Notes under the pieces: generated by a model
Database searches by the model: none
What the model saw: the letters and a program-made list of their open reading frames with translations, nothing else
What the model was told of the DNA's origin: nothing
Made by a program: the position numbers and the translations under genes
Assembly: GCA_022393335.1 (NCBI GenBank)
Contig: JAJEKB010021738.1
Coordinates: 62,001-126,000, forward strand
Length of the DNA stretch: 64,000 nucleotides
Source: Macrotrachela quadricornifera
Lineage: Eukaryota; Rotifera; Eurotatoria; Philodinida; Philodinidae
Direction: 5' to 3'
Shown here: positions 59,565 through 64,000 of the stretch, piece after piece
Layout of the letters: each line of letters opens with the position of its first letter
Numbering within the stretch: position 1 is the stretch's first letter

Positions 59565-61217
59565 CAGTCCACACATATTGAAAGTATACCCTTCGAGTTT
59601 TTTATTTTTATCTATTAACCTACTATATATAGGAAGAAAGCCCGAAATGCGCTACATCTTTTGGTGTATTTACATTGATCATAGAATGCAGTTTAAAGTA
59701 TAAAAAGTTACTTTTTATTTTTTCACACGGTGTTCATAATGTTATAACATTTTTTATTTCGCATATGTTAGGTAGTATTACACGTTCCATAGCATATGTG
59801 TTATTAGTAACTGTTGTTCATTCTTCACTTTTGCGTTCTCGTTATGCATGATATATGATCTTGTACATTCTCTTCTTTCGTTTTGTGTTCTCTTAACATA
59901 TGTGATTAATGTATTCACTCTCTCTCTCTCTTTGTGATTCTCGGCGTTATCTCTCCCATTTTCACCTGTATAAGGCGTTGCTCATTTCGAAATAAACATG
60001 CTTTTCACTAAGAATCATCCATCTTCACCAAGATTGATTCTTTCTCTCTGCAAAGCCTCACAGCATATATCTCGGCTTAGGTAAATGATGCAACGTTGAA
60101 TTTTTTTCCAAATGATGCATCGTGAAAGGGTCTACAAAAGCTGCATAATTGGATTCTTTTTGTGAAACACGACCTAAAAGGAGTGTTGAAGTGTATAGGG
60201 GTAGAAATTTGCACCCACCACCCCCGGCCCCCCCCACAGACGTGACAGACATGCTTAGCAACGGCAGATCACAGACGTGACAGACATTCTTATTAACGAT
60301 GTATCAAAAGCATAGGAAATATGCTTAGTAACGACATATCACAGACGTGACAGACATCCTTAGCAACGGGATGTCACATACGTGACAGACAGTATCACAG
60401 ACGTGACAGACATCCTTAGCAACGAGACATCACAGACATGACAGACAGACTTGATGACCCCATCACAGACTGTTACCGACACTTTAATTAATTAATTAAA
60501 TAGCGTCTGATTAATTAATTAGTGGGTAATTCATTACTCATCAAAGACTGTCACAGACCGTGACCGACTCCTTAGCTACGCCTCTTTCAGTCCCAGACGG
60601 TGACCGACAGTCTCACACAGGGTAGTAGATAATGTCGTGAATAGTATCTCAGACCATGAGAGACATAGAACTAAACTATTTCTATGTCATTAGTCACAGC
60701 AGCTATATCGTGTTTCACATTTTAATCCCGTAGGGATTGCGCTAACAGCTTTTTATCTGTTCTAATGGTTTTTCTGATATTTACAATGAATAAATGAAAT
60801 ATCAGTGTCATTTCACATCATACTGGAACAGTTGTAAGATTTTTTTGATCGACATATATCTCGACTTGAAAAAATGACGAAATATAAAATCTTTTCTTTA
60901 ACAAAATATGTCGTCAAAAGATTTACAAAACTTGTATCGATGAAGTCTTATAGTGAATCAGAGAAGTCATCGAAACGTTTTCTATGCCGAGATATACGCC
61001 AAATAAAACATTTTACACCAGCACGGATACTCAAAATTTGGAAAAAGAAAAAATCTCACTTTTTTCTGATATACTTTTTATACTCTGAACTGTATTTTAT
61101 GGTCAATGTAAATATATCAAAAGATGCAGCACATTTCGAGCTTTCTTTCTATATATAGTAGGTTGATAGATAAAAAACAAAAAACTTGAAGGGTATACTT
61201 TCAATGTACGTGGACGG
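59565..61217. mobile_element. TIR element, 1.65 kb, TA-flanked, with a nested insertion
   Basis: TA|CAGTCCACACATATTGAAAG at the left and CTTTCAATGTACGTGGACGG|TA at the right. The inverted match extends about 150 bp inward (AGTATACCCTTCGAGTTTTT with AAAAAACTTGAAGGGTATAC; ACATCTTTTGGTGTATTTAC with the right-arm GTAAATATATCAAAAGATG). The ends and TA target fit a Tc1/mariner-like superfamily. No transposase is seen; the middle holds the minisatellite element at 60161-60719. Confidence 0.8.
60161..60719. mobile_element. Minisatellite-bearing TIR element, copy B (complete)
   Basis: Starts TGTGAAACACGACC and ends TCGTGTTTCACA, giving a 12-bp terminal inverted repeat, flanked on both sides by TTTT (a possible target duplication). 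Its first 80 bp match copy A at 14645, including GGGGTAGAAATTTGCACC and a C-rich tract (60216-60236). The inner array uses ACAGACGTGACAGACAT-type units of about 35 bp here, rather than the 32-bp CAGACCGTGACCGACAG unit of copy A, but switches to CAGACCGTGACCGAC near 60550. A TTAATTAATTAA stretch lies at about 60485. Confidence 0.82.
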
Positions 61218-61501
61218 TATTGAAAAACTTCGTCTGTTAAAAATTGCTTAAACTATTCTAAAATAATTACTACAATCTTCAGTATTTAAAACATTAAAAG
61301 TCATCATTATCATTCGTTCAAACTACTGGATAATTTTCAAGATTATTTTTTCAATTTAATTAATAGTACAACTTGGAAATCAAAACAAATAATCAATTTA
61401 AGAATACTAAATGATAGTTATAGAAAAAAGAACAATCTATGATTGTAACATTTCATGTAGATAGTATTCTGATATTTATTCTTGAGACAGTCACATAAAA
61501 T

Positions 61502-63672
61502 TTAAATATGTTCTTGTCCAAGTTTTAATGCATCTTCATATGCTTTGATTGTTCGAATTAATTTATCTCGTCGAATTGTTCGATCATTAGGTTCTTTCAT
61601 AAAACGAATTAAATCTGTTGGGGAAACTGAACATGTTAAATATTGATCAATAATAAGTGCACATCGATTAATAAATTGATAATAAAATACTTGACAAATA
61701 TTATCAATAACACGTTTTTGTACAACCTTAATTAAATATATATATATAATTGTTATTAAAATACAAAGGAAAAATACTTTTCTTTCTTTTGAATATGATT
61801 CTAGAGCTATTTGTATAGCAGGTGCTGCTCGAGCTTCATTAGAATCATATTTAATTGTATCATTTATTGTTAAATTAGATGAATTTGAAATAAGATTTGA
61901 TGCTTTTGTTGATAAAATTGTTTCATTAAAATTTTCATCATTTAATTGTTATGTTAATTCATTAACTATTTTCATATATTCTTTATTTAATGTAAATAAT
62001 CTTCATTCCATATTAAGTATTTCATTAATTCTTTCATTAGTTCGTTGTTTAGCTAAATCAATTTGTTGAATAAGAATATCTTTAAGTTGTTCAATAGGAC
62101 GTTTATAATCTTTATCAAATATATCATAAAATAATTTTAATAAAAATTCTTTAATATAATTATAAATTTTATTCATTAATGATAAACAAATATTTGGTAA
62201 ATATTCAAATTCTTGATGAAATAAATATTCAATTATTTGAAAATTTGGAAAATTAGGTTATGATACACCAGCTGATTGTTCAATTATTTTCATAACATAT
62301 TTTTTATAATCATTAGAAAGAAAATTTGAAAATTTATTTATAAATTCTTGTTTGAAATTCATATTGAAATTTATATATATGATAAGCAATATGATCATCA
62401 TTTTCTTTTGATAAAATTAATATATCTTTATTATTTAAATTAGATTTTGTTTTTAAAGATAATTCATCATCATTATTATTATCAATATTAATTCTTGTTC
62501 GAAAATCATAATTACCATTAACTTTTGAATGAATATTTTCACGTAATTTATTTATCATTATTTGAAATTTCATCCAATAATCATGTTCGGTAGGTAATGC
62601 AATAGGAATAGTTCTTAATTCTTGTTGTTTTTGACGAATTTGTTTTTTTAATTTATCAATTGTTTCAAGAAATGTTGAACGTATTCGATTATGTTGAATT
62701 AAAGCTAGTTTTTTTATTAATTGATCAATACCTTTATATACATTAGGTAAATATTGAAATGCTTTATTATGTTTAAGAAAAAAAATCTTTTTCACGTTGT
62801 TTCATTTCTTCAAATGATATATTTGTATCAATTTCTTCTAGATTTCTATTAAGTACAGCAACACAACCCAATTGAAGTTTCATTGAACCTAAACCTTCTC
62901 CTTGAAGTTTTTCACTAATACCTTTATCATATTTATCTATTTTTGAACAAGCTATAACTTGTCGTTCACAATTTGGATCAAAATCTTTTGCTAATTTCAT
63001 TGATTCTGATGTTGTAAAATCAACAGATGATGGAATAACATGTAATACAACCTTTATATATTAAAATAAAAAATAAATTCATTTTTATTATAAAATAACT
63101 TACAGCAGTTGATGGTTCAATATACTTATTAATTAAGGTTACAATTTATTCATATATATTTTCAACTTGTCCAGGTAAAGAATTTCGAGTTATACCTGGT
63201 AAATCAATAAGTGCTAAATCGTATGGTATATCACGTTTATAAACCGTTAAATAAATTGGTTCTTGACTTACATTTACTCCATTACCTGCAATTTCATCTG
63301 TTAAATGAGTTACTTCATTAGCAATTTCATTAAAATTTTCAATATGTTTTATTTGATCATTTGTACTTGTACCTTTACGAATAGTAGCATATTCATTAAT
63401 ATTTGTAGATTTCATTTGTAATTCTAATGGACATCGAGTACAAATATTTTTTGTGCTCGTGGTAATTGTATACCAGAAATAGCTTCAAGTACAGATGATT
63501 TACCTACAGATTGATCACCAACAACAACAATTTCTGGTAAACGAATTTTTTCATTATGTAAAATTTCTCGCATACGATCAACTGCAGATAAAAGTTTACG
63601 AAATTCTTCATTATTAAGTTCATCGATTAACATTTTTGATCTTAACAATATATTAAAATATTTTAATGACAA
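61502..63672 (-). pseudogene. Dynamin/Mx-like GTPase pseudogene
   Basis: Dynamin-family large GTPases self-assemble on membranes; Mx-type members act in antiviral defence in vertebrates. The order is intact: P-loop GDQSVGKSSVLEAISG with LPRA near 63500, switch/G3 LIDLPGI, G4 CSKIDKYDKG, a middle/stalk region with YLPNVYKGI, and a GED-like tail ending KLGQEHI before a stop at 61502. It is broken in many places: one-base shifts at homopolymers near 63446 and 62780, and in-frame stops near 63145, 62264, 62010 and 61950. Two introns remain (63055-63104 and about 61732-61785). Two of the shifts could be assembly errors at A runs, but the separate stops argue for a genuine pseudogene. Confidence 0.85.
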
Positions 63673-64000
63673 ATAATAAATGAAATAACTTCAGGACAGA
63701 TCTTCTTATATTACTATTATCATAATAAAGTGCTAAGATAACACATTATATATAATGTCATGTTTTATTTTTTTATTCTGCAGACATAAAAACATAGTTG
63801 CAATATTAATAAATATTCAAGATAGTATATATTACTACTCAACAAACATAAAAGTATTCTATAGTTTGTTACTAAAGTATTGATAAAGTTTGAGTCTTCA
63901 ATATAAGTTTTCATTTAGTATTGGTATATTCCATAAAACGACGGGTTTGATCTTTATCTTGTATTAAAGAAAATTAAAAGTGATGACTTAGCCTGAAGCC
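63673..64000. other. Right end of window, nothing recognised
   Basis: AT-rich sequence upstream of the dynamin pseudogene; no coding frame or repeat seen. Confidence 0.35.

Noticed and set aside
1..64000. tRNA or rRNA genes
   Set aside because: No GGTTCGAATCC-type T-arm with a matching acceptor stem, and no rRNA core sequence, was found by eye on either strand; a covariance-model scan would be decisive.

Overview
The window looks like a stretch of an AT-rich animal genome, most likely a bdelloid rotifer (inference; no marker in the window proves it). Three things point that way. Genes carry short spliceosomal introns of about 50-65 nt. A typical metazoan gene (glutamate-cysteine ligase catalytic subunit) sits among genes of bacterial or fungal type: MurB, MurA, a GH32 fructosidase-like enzyme, a spermidine-synthase-like protein and a GT32 glycosyltransferase. 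The spaces between genes are full of small palindromic and inverted-repeat elements. Gene density is low, with about a dozen convincing intact genes in 64 kb.

Left part (1-17.4 kb): a minus-strand MurB gene reads through a 57-nt intron, in frame, into a MurA gene cut by the left edge. Together they look like a spliced MurB-MurA fusion carrying the first two steps committed to peptidoglycan precursor synthesis. Then come MITEs and foldback palindromes (2.7-9.2 kb), a secreted trypsin-fold serine protease (10.45-11.33 kb), exon relics of an unknown gene, a minisatellite-bearing element abutting the last exon of an ADP-ribosyltransferase gene, and a dead Helitron helicase next to a 630-bp palindrome.

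Middle (20-46.3 kb): a nine-exon gene encodes a SAM domain, a caspase-like domain and a PARP/ART-like C-terminal domain. It is followed by a small secreted peptide gene, a five-exon secreted cysteine-rich protein, a tentative small gene, GCLC, a piggyBac-type element with recognisable TTAA and terminal repeats but a gutted transposase, a two-exon secreted GH32 enzyme whose signal peptide is on its own exon, and a membrane-anchored spermidine-synthase-like protein.

Right part (46.4-64 kb): a TA-flanked MITE, a previously hidden two-exon 75-aa gene whose promoter and first exon are duplicated in inverted orientation, a 1.5-kb palindrome, an unknown membrane-anchored protein, a dual-specificity phosphatase, a three-exon gene of unknown function, a GT32-type glycosyltransferase, a 1.65-kb TIR element with the second minisatellite element nested in it, and a dynamin/Mx-like pseudogene.

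The most interesting candidates are the intron-containing MurB-MurA fusion and the SAM-caspase-ART-like gene. All exon models were made by eye from splice motifs and reading-frame phase. No alignments or database searches were run.
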